Positions 1-6,160 of a DNA stretch of 6,272 nucleotides are shown here, in pieces. The notes below the pieces were generated by a model, which saw nothing but the letters and a program-made list of their open reading frames with translations, was not told the DNA's origin and ran no database searches. The position numbers and the translations under genes were made by a program. How positions within the stretch are numbered: the first letter of the stretch is position 1; each line of letters opens with the position of its first letter. Source of the stretch: an uncultured Pirellulales bacterium (lineage in GTDB: Bacteria; Planctomycetota; Planctomycetia; Pirellulales; Lacipirellulaceae); NCBI GenBank assembly GCA_947258835.1, contig CAMYJY010000126.1, positions 1 to 6,272 of the forward strand, written 5' to 3'.

Positions 1-507
1 CGGCGGCTCACCAAGAAACCTGGTTGAGAGGCGGATGGAGTAGGCTTTTCCGGCCTAAACTGGCCAGCACTAGGTGTACCTGTTTTCACTTTAAGTAAAT
101 TGGTCTGAACAAAAATGAATTATCAATGTTTCCCTCCACGTGTTCCCTCTCCGAGAAAATAATCAAGCGGACCTCAGAATCTCACAAATTTAGTCGTCTT
201 GACGACCTATTTTTCCTTGCTGAGATGGCGGCCTCCGGCCGCTATCTCAGCAAGACCAGCTACCAGTCAAACTGACGTGTTCTGGGACTTGGGCACTGGT
301 ATGTTCTGGTGCCACGCGGTACGATGCGGGGCTGCTGTAGGCCCGGTTGTTGCGCGACCTTTGGGAGCGTCCTGGACAGGTGGCCGAACACTCGACGGAT
401 ACCTGCATGCGACGTGTCACTTTGCTATCTTCCCTGGCCCCGCCAACTGCGTTGGGCCTTCCCGCGCGGTTTTGTGGGAACTCCTGCACGGGGGAAACCC
501 AGGTACC
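1..507. other. Stretch without a supported gene upstream of the glycosylase gene
   Basis: No frame here gives a protein I recognise. A short frame open from the left edge ends in TAG at 41-43 and could be the tail of a plus-strand gene outside the window, but 13 codons cannot show that. A small inverted repeat, GTCGTC-TT-GACGAC at 193-206, is followed by TTTTT at 210-214; it resembles a weak intrinsic terminator for a plus-strand transcript coming from the left, but the stem is only about 5 bp. A much longer hairpin follows at 216-254. The frame of the glycosylase stays open back to a TTG at 199, but that extension resembles no glycosylase sequence and spans the hairpin, so I treat 258-507 as leader or spacer. 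Confidence 0.5.
216..254. repeat. Long hairpin-forming inverted repeat (18-bp arms, 3-nt loop)
   Basis: The left arm CTTGCTGAGATGGCGGCC (216-233) and right arm GGCCGCTATCTCAGCAAG (237-254) are reverse complements except for one position (G227 opposite T243), which is still a G-U pair in plus-strand RNA. The loop is TCC. Neither strand has a T-tract directly after the stem, so it is not a standard intrinsic terminator; the T run at 210-214 lies before it on the plus strand. It could be a terminator of another type, a REP-like palindrome or a small mobile-element relic. It lies about 250 bp before the glycosylase start. Confidence 0.75.
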
Positions 508-1236
508 ATGACCGATAGTGCTGGGCAGGCGGTTGCTGCCGCAAAAAAACTGAGCCGTGCGGTCGATACGTTGCAATTTGGTGCGCCGGTGACGCATGTT
601 TACAATCCGCTCCAATATGCCTGGGCGGCACACGAGGAGTACCTGCATTACCTCAACCCGGCTGGTGTGCGTGTGCTGCTGTTGGGCATGAACCCCGGCC
701 CCTGGGGGATGGCCCAAACGGGCGTCCCCTTTGGACAGGTGGCGGCGGTGCGTGATTGGCTGGACATCCAGGCCCCCATCAAAGGCCCTGCCTCCCAACA
801 CCCGCAGCGGCCCATTCAAGGGCTGGCCTGCACGCGGAGCGAGGTGTCCGGTGAACGGCTCTGGGGCCTGTTTCGCGAGCGCTTTCGGTCGCCACAAAAA
901 TTTTTTAGAGACCATTTTGTTGCCAACTATTGTCCGCTAGTGTTTATGGAGTCCAGCGGCCGCAACCGGACCCCCGACAAGTTGCCCGTCGCCCAGCGCC
1001 AGGCCCTGCAGGCCCTGTGTGATGAACACTTGCAGTCGCTCTGTCAGGCCTTGCGTCCCACCTGGGTGGTCGGCATTGGGGCTTATGCCGAACGCTGCCT
1101 GCAACGTGTCGTAGGTCAGACATCCATCAAGATTACACGGATCCTGCACCCGAGCCCGGCCAGTCCCGCGGCCAACCGCGGTTGGGCCGGGGCCGCCACC
1201 CAGCAGTTGGTGCAAGCAGGGATTTGGAAGGAATGA
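508..1236 (+). CDS. smug1: SMUG1-type uracil-DNA glycosylase
   Basis: Predicted cytoplasmic base-excision repair enzyme that removes uracil (and, in characterised family members, oxidised pyrimidines such as 5-hydroxymethyluracil) from DNA, leaving an abasic site. The 242-residue product carries the SMUG1 signature GMNPGPWGMAQTGVPFG at residues 60-76, with the water-positioning Asn62. NYCPL at 140-144 supplies the uracil-recognition Asn, and HPSPASP at 214-220 the catalytic-loop His214. VTHVYNPLQYA at 28-38 matches the family N-terminus. Length is close to that of animal SMUG1 (about 270). I chose the ATG at 508 because similarity begins soon after it; the frame runs back to a TTG at 199, but the extra 103 residues look non-coding. 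A GGGGGA at 490-495 is a distant ribosome-binding candidate. The hydrolase gene starts 10 bp after the stop, suggesting one transcript. Family assignment is firm; exact substrate range is inferred. Confidence 0.93.
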   Translation: MTDSAGQAVAAAKKLSRAVDTLQFGAPVTHVYNPLQYAWAAHEEYLHYLNPAGVRVLLLGMNPGPWGMAQTGVPFGQVAAVRDWLDIQAPIKGPASQHPQRPIQGLACTRSEVSGERLWGLFRERFRSPQKFFRDHFVANYCPLVFMESSGRNRTPDKLPVAQRQALQALCDEHLQSLCQALRPTWVVGIGAYAERCLQRVVGQTSIKITRILHPSPASPAANRGWAGAATQQLVQAGIWKE

Positions 1237-1246
1237 CGGACAATTC

Positions 1247-2086
1247 ATGGTCGACAACGCACCCCTCCAGTCGGTTCAGCACGCGGGACTGACCATCGAA
1301 GGTTATTCTCGCGCGGCGGTGCAAAGCTACTGGCGCATTCCCGAACTGAAAATAGGTTTTGATTTAGGGGCTCAGCCGTGGTCCTTCATGGGCACCGAAA
1401 CCTGGTTTGTCTCCCATGCGCATTTGGACCACATCGTGGCCCTGCCCGTGTACGTGGCCCGGCGACGGATGATGAAGATGGAGCCGCCGACGATCTACCT
1501 GCCCCCGCAGGCCATCAACCCGGTCCAGGAAATCTTGCGACAGTGGACTCGTTTGGACCGCGGCCGGATGCCGTGCCAACTGAAGCCATTGCACGCGGGC
1601 GAAGAAGTGGAATTGTCACGGGAACTGGTGGTCACCGTCAGTGAGATGAAGCATAGTGTGCCCGCCTTCGGCTTCGTGGTGTGGGAACGTCGTCGCAAAT
1701 TGAAGGCAGAGTATCAGGAACTGCCCGGCCACGCGATTCGCGATTTACGCTTGGCCGGTACCGAAGTTACGACGGAACGCCGTACGCCGCTGTTGGCTTA
1801 CGCGGGCGATACGGCCCCGGCTGGTCTGGATCGTTGCCCCGCCATGTATCAGGCCAAGGTACTCATCTGTGAAATGACCTTTGTCTCGCCCCAGCACCGC
1901 AAAGAAAAAATCCACAAATTTGGCCACATGCATCTGGACGATTTTTTGGATCGCCGTGATAAATTTCAGAATGAACTGATCATCGCCAGCCACTTGAGCA
2001 CCCGCTACCATCCCCAGACCGTACAGCGGATCGTAGCCAAGGCAGTGCCGGATATGCTGGACGATCGGTTGCTGTTGTGGCTGTAG
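1247..2086 (+). CDS. RNase Z-like metallo-beta-lactamase-fold hydrolase
   Basis: A 279-residue MBL-fold protein of the RNase Z (tRNase Z, ElaC) type. Visible metal-site motifs are SHAHLDH at 56-62 (HxHxDH: H57, H59, D61, H62), MKHSVPAFGF at 134-143 (H136), YAGDT at 185-189 (D188) and SHLSTRY at 248-254 (H249). GHMHLDDF at 226-233 corresponds to the catalytic-histidine segment of RNase Z. All expected ligands are present, so it should be active. True RNase Z removes the 3' trailer of pre-tRNA; the LPGHAIRDL stretch near 159-167 may correspond to the substrate-loop region, but the protein is shorter than ElaC (about 305) and its tRNA-binding exosite is not obvious. It could be the genome's RNase Z or a divergent paralogue. 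The ATG at 1247 lies 10 bp after the glycosylase stop, with a GGAAGGA at 1226-1232 inside the upstream gene's end; co-transcription is likely. Confidence 0.85.
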   Translation: MVDNAPLQSVQHAGLTIEGYSRAAVQSYWRIPELKIGFDLGAQPWSFMGTETWFVSHAHLDHIVALPVYVARRRMMKMEPPTIYLPPQAINPVQEILRQWTRLDRGRMPCQLKPLHAGEEVELSRELVVTVSEMKHSVPAFGFVVWERRRKLKAEYQELPGHAIRDLRLAGTEVTTERRTPLLAYAGDTAPAGLDRCPAMYQAKVLICEMTFVSPQHRKEKIHKFGHMHLDDFLDRRDKFQNELIIASHLSTRYHPQTVQRIVAKAVPDMLDDRLLLWL

Positions 2087-2197
2087 GATCTATTGATGTC
2101 TGCGCGGCCAATGAACCTACCGCTAGCATTTTGCTTGCCAAATACGGGCTTCCGTTGGGCGCCCTTGGCTCATTGGCAGCGCAAATGGCAATACTTG

Positions 2198-2221
2198 CTG
2201 GTCAGGCGGAAGGTTGACCGG
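2198..2221. terminator. Hairpin between convergent genes, possible terminator
   Basis: CTGGTCA at 2198-2204 can pair with TGACCGG at 2215-2221 (7 pairs, one G-U) around a 10-base loop. It sits 15 bp beyond the stop of the minus-strand hydrolase and about 110 bp beyond the end of the plus-strand hydrolase, where a bidirectional terminator is expected. No U-tract follows on either strand, so the call is weak. A longer-range repeat, GCCAATGA at 2107-2114 and TCATTGGC at 2170-2177, lies in the same spacer. Confidence 0.25.
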
Positions 2222-2235
2222 CGCAATAGGCCACG

Positions 2236-3045
2236 TCACGAGTCATCGCCGCGCACCGGCTGCGGCGGCAAGTCGAAGCGGCGGTCGTTCCAGGCAGCGA
2301 AGCCCGCGCGGCGCTCGCGGACGGCGTCCAGGTTGAGGTCGCAAAAACCGACCTGCTCGGTAGCATCCGCCACCCACTGCGACTCGCCCCAGGGACCGAT
2401 CACGGCGCTGCCGCCGGCAAACGCCGTGGCCTCGTCGCCGCTGCCGACCGTGCCGCAGCGGTTCACCGCCACGTGGAAGGCAAGGTTTTCCACGGCCCGC
2501 GCCCGCACCAGCACGTCCCAATGGTCGGCGCGGGCCGCGGGCCACTGGGCTACCGTGACGAAGAGGTCCGCGCCCTGTGCGCGCAGGCTGCGGTAGAGCT
2601 CTGGGAACCGCAGGTCGTAGCAAATCGCCAGCCCGACACGCGCCCCCAGCAGCTCGGCAACGACGACCTCCGCACCAGGCCGGTAGCGCTTTTGTTCCTG
2701 CATCAGCGAAAACATGTGCAGCTTGTCGTACCGCGCTGCAACGCTGCCGTCCGGTGCAATCAGGTAGAGCGCGTTGTAATGGGTACCGTCTGCGGCAACC
2801 CGCGGCAGGCCCCCGATGCAGTGCAGCCCGGCCGCCGCGACCTCCTCCCGCCAACGATCCAACCACCCGGCCCAATCGGCCTCGGCGCCGTCGAGCACAT
2901 CGGTGTAGCTCCGCGGCCACATCTCCGGCAGCACCGCCAGCGCTGCCTGGCCCTCGGCGCAGCGCGCTAGAGCCGCCACCATGCGGTTGAAATTGCCGGC
3001 AATGTCACCGGCAACGGGGTTCGATTGAATCAAGCCAATACGCAT
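2236..3045 (-). CDS. Carbon-nitrogen hydrolase, nitrilase superfamily (omega-amidase type)
   Basis: A 269-residue nitrilase-superfamily enzyme expected to hydrolyse a small amide in the cytoplasm. The Glu-Lys-Cys catalytic triad is visible: E41 in LPEM, K108 in YDKLHMFS and C142 in ICYDLRFPE. The N-terminal MRIGLIQSNP strand, the segment following C142 (FPELYRSLRAQGADL) and NRCGTVGSG near 195-203 are typical of the NIT2/YafV branch, whose members deamidate alpha-keto-glutaramate or alpha-keto-succinamate (metabolite repair after transamination). The substrate here is inferred; a related amidase is possible. The ATG at 3043-3045 fits the family N-terminus; there is no clear Shine-Dalgarno upstream. 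No metabolic partner lies nearby. The gene is noticeably richer in GC than its neighbours (65-75% in the 60-base lines I counted), which also opens long shadow frames in all directions and may point to horizontal acquisition. It runs toward the RNase Z-like gene. Confidence 0.92.
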   Translation of the reverse strand: MRIGLIQSNPVAGDIAGNFNRMVAALARCAEGQAALAVLPEMWPRSYTDVLDGAEADWAGWLDRWREEVAAAGLHCIGGLPRVAADGTHYNALYLIAPDGSVAARYDKLHMFSLMQEQKRYRPGAEVVVAELLGARVGLAICYDLRFPELYRSLRAQGADLFVTVAQWPAARADHWDVLVRARAVENLAFHVAVNRCGTVGSGDEATAFAGGSAVIGPWGESQWVADATEQVGFCDLNLDAVRERRAGFAAWNDRRFDLPPQPVRGDDS

Positions 3046-3059
3046 GTGAGCATGATAAC

Positions 3060-3215
3060 GAAATTTGCCGGGACTTGGGCGTGGTTGATGGCGACGTATT
3101 GGTGGCGGTGATCGAATTCAAATCCCAGACTGGAATCATCACTTCCAAATTCCACCCATTCTCACCAAGGACTGGGGCGATAAGCCGCCCGAGAATCGAC
3201 GTTTTTAGCTACTAG
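3060..3215 (+). pseudogene. Remnant resembling the catalytic core of a PaeR7I/XhoI-type restriction endonuclease
   Basis: The plus frame from 3060 to the TAG at 3213-3215 encodes, at 3072-3134, DLGVVDGDVLVA followed by VIEFKSQTG. From memory of the family, this closely matches the XhoI/PaeR7I core (a DLLVV..G.LVAAIELKSQVG pattern), including the acidic Asp and the ExK pair of a PD-(D/E)xK nuclease site. After SQTG the family's conserved GxxFGNNFNNR-type segment is missing; the frame continues with unrelated residues and stops. There is no start codon or room for the roughly 200-residue protein, since the minus-strand hydrolase gene begins at 3045. I read it as a relic cut off on both sides; no modification methyltransferase is present. 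A chance match over about 21 residues cannot be excluded. Confidence 0.5.
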
Positions 3216-3278
3216 CACTTTACTCGGGTCGGCTTCATCGGCCAAGTTTGGAACTACTGAAATTCCATTCCCCCGGAT

Positions 3279-3536
3279 CTACTCCGCGTCGTCGGCATCC
3301 GCATCAACATCAGGAGGTGCATGGGAAAATTGCCTCCCCGCAGCCTGCTGCAAACCTTCTCGCAAGCTTTGCATTGCCGTGGGGTTCTGGTACAGCCAGG
3401 CCTCCTCGGCTGGGATTAATACCATTTTGCGAATCACCAATTGATTGGGATTGGAATCGTCAACAACCACGGTTTGGTTGGCGAAATCCCGACCCAGGGT
3501 GATCCGTCCTTTACTGTCAACAGTTTTTGTGGTCAT
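3279..3536 (-). CDS. AbrB/SpoVT-type antitoxin-like DNA-binding protein (orphan)
   Basis: An 85-residue protein with an N-terminal swapped-hairpin AbrB domain: MTTKTVDSKGRITLG at 1-15 is the classic DNA-binding signature, continuing through TVVVDD to about residue 40. The second half, IPAEEAWLYQNPTAMQSL then REGLQQA (41-65), and the acidic tail PPDVDADADDAE (74-85) resemble the toxin-binding part of antitoxins that normally precede a RelE-type toxin gene. In such pairs the protein neutralises the toxin and represses its own operon. Here no toxin frame follows: just after the stop, the ATG at about 3268 reads only four codons. I chose the ATG at 3536 because AAGGGAG at 3545-3551 lies 8 bp upstream; the frame extends to a GTG at 3644 but that part covers the promoter. 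It may be a solitary regulator or the survivor of a decayed pair. Confidence 0.82.
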   Translation of the reverse strand: MTTKTVDSKGRITLGRDFANQTVVVDDSNPNQLVIRKMVLIPAEEAWLYQNPTAMQSLREGLQQAAGRQFSHAPPDVDADADDAE

Positions 3537-3544
3537 TGCTTGTG

Positions 3545-3551
3545 CTCCCTT
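3545..3551 (-). promoter_or_regulatory. Ribosome binding site of the AbrB-like gene
   Basis: AAGGGAG on the minus strand, 8 bases before the ATG at 3536. It is one of the clearest Shine-Dalgarno sites in the window and decides the start over the upstream GTG at 3644. It directly follows a run of nine G. Confidence 0.7.
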
Positions 3552-3567
3552 CCCCCCCCCGTTGCCA

Positions 3568-3595
3568 ATCATACCATATGCCAAAAGGTGGGCAA
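3568..3595 (-). promoter_or_regulatory. Candidate sigma-70 promoter of the AbrB-like gene (extended -10)
   Basis: On the minus strand TTGCCC (3595-3590, 4 of 6 consensus) is followed after 16 bases by TATGAT (3573-3568, 5 of 6), preceded by TGG, an extended -10 motif. The predicted transcript would begin about 3561-3563, just before a run of nine G (3560-3552), giving a short leader of about 25 bases to the ATG. The ATATGGTAT-type symmetry around the -10 would be a natural place for self-repression, but no operator can be proved. Confidence 0.5.
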
Positions 3596-3697
3596 GTGGG
3601 AGAATCCCTCTTGATGGCATTGCCCATGCACCCTGCCAGCCCACTGCAAGATACTCAAACTGAAAACAAGGACTCCAGACGTTTAGAAGCAGGGCCC

Positions 3698-5752
3698 CTA
3701 ATGCACCCGCTGCCCCGGCACGGCTCCGGCGTCCGGGGAGAGCAGATACACTTCGCTTCCGCCCGGTCCACTCGCTACCACCATGCCTTCGCTGAGCCCA
3801 AACTTCATCTGCCGGGGGGCCAAGTTGGCCACACAGACAACCAGCCGACCCACCAGCTGTTCCGGCTCGTAGGCTGCTTTGATGCCGGCAAATACCTGCC
3901 GCGTGTGGCCACCGCCCAGGCTCAGCTTGAGTTTCAACAGCTTGCGCGCTTCTGCTACATGCTCTGCCTCGACGATGCGGGCGACACGCAAGTCCACCTG
4001 CATAAAATCATCCCAGCTGCACTCCGCGGCCAGCGGTTCGGCCGCCAACGCCTCGCCGCCGTCATCCCAAGTAGCCGCGTTGTCCGTGCCGCCTTCGCTA
4101 TTCGCTGGAATTTCTTCGGTTTTGCTTTCTTCCACCATGGCTTGTACATCCTTTTCTGCAACGCGCTGTAACATATGACGAAACTTGGCCACCGGCGTGC
4201 CCAGCAGTGGCCGCTGGGCTTGGTCCCAGTGCGTGATCGAATCGTGCAGGAGGACGCCTGCCTGCGCGGCCAAGTCAGGCAACACCGGAGCCAGATAAAT
4301 TGCCAACTGACGAAATAAATTGAGGGCCACCGTGCACACATCCTGCAGCTCCGCGGCGCGATCCGGATCCTGGCGCAGCTCCCACGGTTTGTTTTCTTCC
4401 ACGTACGGATTGGCCCGATCGGCCAAACCCATGATCAGACGCATGGCGCGGCTGGTGTCGCAGGCTTCGTACGCCTCGGCAATGGCATCCCCGGCTGTGG
4501 CCGCAGCGGCGAACAAGCCACCGTCCTCCGGATAGCTGGCGGACAGACCGCTGTGGCTGACAAACTTGGCCGAACGGCTGGCCAGATTGACGAATTTACC
4601 CACCAGATCCGTATTGACCTTGGCGATAAATTCATCCAGCGCCAAGTCGATATCGTCCACCTTCGAGGAAAGTTTGGACGCGTAGAAATAACGCAGATAG
4701 CCCGGCTGCAAATGGTTCAAATAGGTGCGTGCCTTCACAAACGTGCCCTTGCTCTTGGACATTTTCTGACCATTGACCGTGAGGAAGCCATGGATGTGAA
4801 TCTTCGTGGGCAGGCTGTAGCCGGCGGTCCGCAGCATGCCGGGCCAGAACAGCGTGTGAAAGTAGGTGATGTCCTTGCCAATGAAATGGTGTATTTCGCA
4901 GTCGGGCGAACGCCACCAGTCGTCGAAGGCCCGGTTGTGTTGGTCGCACCACTGCTGCGTCGAGGCCAGATAGCCGATGGGCGCGTCGAACCACACATAC
5001 CAGTAGTTGCCTGGAAAATCAGGAATCTCAAAACCGAAGTAGGGCGCGGGCCGTGAAATATCCCAATCGCGGAGCGGCTCGCTAAGAAAATGTCCTTGCA
5101 GGTAGTTGGCAATCTCGGGCTGCAGGCTCGTGCCCGTTTGAGTCCACTGTTCCAAAAAGGCGTGCAGTTGCTCCAGTTCGATAAACAAATGCCCCGCCGT
5201 GCGGACCTCCGGCTGGGCACCACTTAAGGTGCTCACCGGATCAATCAGTTCCGCGGGCGTGTAGGTTTGACCGCACGACGAACAGTTGTCTCCCGGCTGG
5301 TCCGGCGACTGGCACTTAGGGCAGGTGCCGCGGACAAAACGATCGGCCAAAAAAGTTCCTGTCTCGGTGTCATAAAGTTGCTCAATGTCTTTTTCCACCA
5401 CGAGACCGGCAGCACGGATCGATTGCCACATGGATTCGCACAGCACGCGGTTTTCTGCGTCGTTCGTGCTGCCGTAGTTGTCAAATTCAATGCCGAAGTC
5501 GTCAAAGTCCTGGATATGTTCGGCCTGGGTCTGGGCGATCAGCTCGGCTTCCGAACGATTTTCCTGTCGGGCACGAATCATGATGGCCGTGCCATGCGTA
5601 TCGTCGGCACACATGTAGCGGCACTCGTGGCCGCGCAGCTTTTGGAAGCGGACCCAGATGTCGGTCTGTAAGTACTCCACCAAATGGCCCAGATGAATGG
5701 GGCCATTGGCGTAGGGCAGGGCGGACGTTACCAGCAGACGGCGGCGGGGCAT
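3698..5752 (-). CDS. metG: Methionine--tRNA ligase (methionyl-tRNA synthetase)
   Basis: Class I aminoacyl-tRNA synthetase that charges tRNA-Met with methionine using ATP; essential and cytoplasmic. Counted from the ATG at 5752 it has 684 residues, close to E. coli MetG (677). PYANGPIHLGH (about 14-23) holds the HIGH-type ATP motif. Four cysteines in CPKC...CSSC (about 144-160) form a one-zinc knuckle. WYVWFDAPIGY lies near 251-261, KMSKS at about 330-334, and the anticodon-binding helical domain around 380-530. An acidic, low-complexity linker (about 541-578) leads to a C-terminal EMAP II/Trbp111-like tRNA-binding domain (about 580-684), the dimerisation module of long MetRS. The frame extends four codons to a TTG at 5764, but the ATG gives the typical MPRRRLLVTSALPYA start. 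No strong Shine-Dalgarno is seen. The gene stands alone, followed by the AbrB-like gene about 160 bp downstream, which has its own promoter. Confidence 0.97.
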   Translation of the reverse strand: MPRRRLLVTSALPYANGPIHLGHLVEYLQTDIWVRFQKLRGHECRYMCADDTHGTAIMIRARQENRSEAELIAQTQAEHIQDFDDFGIEFDNYGSTNDAENRVLCESMWQSIRAAGLVVEKDIEQLYDTETGTFLADRFVRGTCPKCQSPDQPGDNCSSCGQTYTPAELIDPVSTLSGAQPEVRTAGHLFIELEQLHAFLEQWTQTGTSLQPEIANYLQGHFLSEPLRDWDISRPAPYFGFEIPDFPGNYWYVWFDAPIGYLASTQQWCDQHNRAFDDWWRSPDCEIHHFIGKDITYFHTLFWPGMLRTAGYSLPTKIHIHGFLTVNGQKMSKSKGTFVKARTYLNHLQPGYLRYFYASKLSSKVDDIDLALDEFIAKVNTDLVGKFVNLASRSAKFVSHSGLSASYPEDGGLFAAAATAGDAIAEAYEACDTSRAMRLIMGLADRANPYVEENKPWELRQDPDRAAELQDVCTVALNLFRQLAIYLAPVLPDLAAQAGVLLHDSITHWDQAQRPLLGTPVAKFRHMLQRVAEKDVQAMVEESKTEEIPANSEGGTDNAATWDDGGEALAAEPLAAECSWDDFMQVDLRVARIVEAEHVAEARKLLKLKLSLGGGHTRQVFAGIKAAYEPEQLVGRLVVCVANLAPRQMKFGLSEGMVVASGPGGSEVYLLSPDAGAVPGQRVH

Positions 5753-5792
5753 GCGGTGCACCAAGGCAGTGAAAATGATGGCGGTGCCACCA

Positions 5793-5820
5793 AGCAGCTA
5801 TGCTAGCAAGGGGAGCTGCT
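5793..5820. repeat. Inverted repeat about 40 bp before metG
   Basis: AGCAGCT (5793-5799) and AGCTGCT (5814-5820) are perfect 7-bp complements around 14 bases that contain the 8-bp palindrome TGCTAGCA (5801-5808). In metG mRNA it could form a leader hairpin; as DNA it could be an operator. Length is modest, so chance is possible. Confidence 0.35.
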
Positions 5821-6013
5821 GACGTGGCGGAAAGATGCGCTCACCATTGTAGCCAGGCCCGGTGCAGGGCGGGAACCCGAGATTGGCACGCCAGATGCAC
5901 ACGGAAGAATGGAGCCACGGCAATCTGCCGGGGCAGGCACTGCCAGCATGCTCGAGGAGCTGGAATAGTCGCTGGGAGTGCAGGAACCGGCCCACCCCGG
6001 CTGGTTGGCCTTG

Positions 6014-6039
6014 TAAGAATTACGAATAAGAATTACGAA
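6014..6039. repeat. Perfect tandem duplication of a 13-bp unit
   Basis: TAAGAATTACGAA occurs twice, head to tail, at 6014-6026 and 6027-6039, with no mismatch. It is AT-rich against its GC-rich surroundings and lies 15 bp before a TTGACA, so a paired protein-binding site is possible. A recent slippage duplication would look the same. Confidence 0.8.
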
Positions 6040-6053
6040 CCCCTTTCAAATTA

Positions 6054-6095
6054 TTGACACACCCGTCGTGCAGGAGCCCGGCGGGATTATATAAA
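6054..6095. promoter_or_regulatory. Promoter-like boxes in the region upstream of metG
   Basis: TTGACA at 6054-6059 is an exact -35 hexamer on the plus strand, but the AT box (TATATAAA, 6088-6095) is 28-30 bases further, too far for a normal sigma-70 pair. On the minus strand the same box reads TATAAT (6091-6086), a perfect -10 facing metG, but without a good -35 and about 335 bp from the start codon. A promoter in this region is likely; which strand uses these boxes is not clear. Confidence 0.25.
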
Positions 6096-6138
6096 GCTCG
6101 TTTGATGACTAACTCATGAATCTTGTCCTGCCGCGGAT

Positions 6139-6160
6139 GGATGAAGATGGATCTTCATCC
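6139..6160. repeat. 22-bp palindrome with 10-bp perfect arms
   Basis: GGATGAAGAT (6139-6148) and ATCTTCATCC (6151-6160) are exact reverse complements separated by GG. No T-tract follows on either strand, so an operator for a dimeric regulator or a leader hairpin is more likely than an intrinsic terminator. It lies about 60 bp before the possible start at 6221. Confidence 0.7.

Noticed and set aside
199..507. N-terminal extension of the glycosylase frame to a TTG start, giving 345 residues
   Set aside because: The extra residues match nothing in SMUG1 proteins, the start is TTG, and the segment contains a strong DNA hairpin. The ATG at 508 fits the family.
2243..2990. Long overlapping frames on both strands within the nitrilase-family gene
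   Set aside because: They arise from high GC with few stop codons, are Arg-, Ala- and Pro-rich, and resemble no family, while the 269-residue frame has a full catalytic triad.
3527..4171. A 214-codon plus-strand frame over the antitoxin promoter and the 3' end of metG
   Set aside because: It is antisense to well-conserved metG sequence and has no recognisable domain.
5753..5764. Four-codon extension of metG to a TTG start
   Set aside because: The ATG at 5752 gives the usual MetRS N-terminus and TTG starts are rarer; no Shine-Dalgarno supports the longer form, though it cannot be excluded.
5798..6057. Open frames of 65 and 85 codons on opposite strands upstream of metG
   Set aside because: Neither has a ribosome binding site or a recognisable sequence; composition suggests chance.
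6054..6095. TTGACA and TATATA read as one plus-strand sigma-70 promoter
   Set aside because: The spacer is about 28 bases instead of 16-18, so the pair as such is unlikely; the boxes are listed only as promoter-like.
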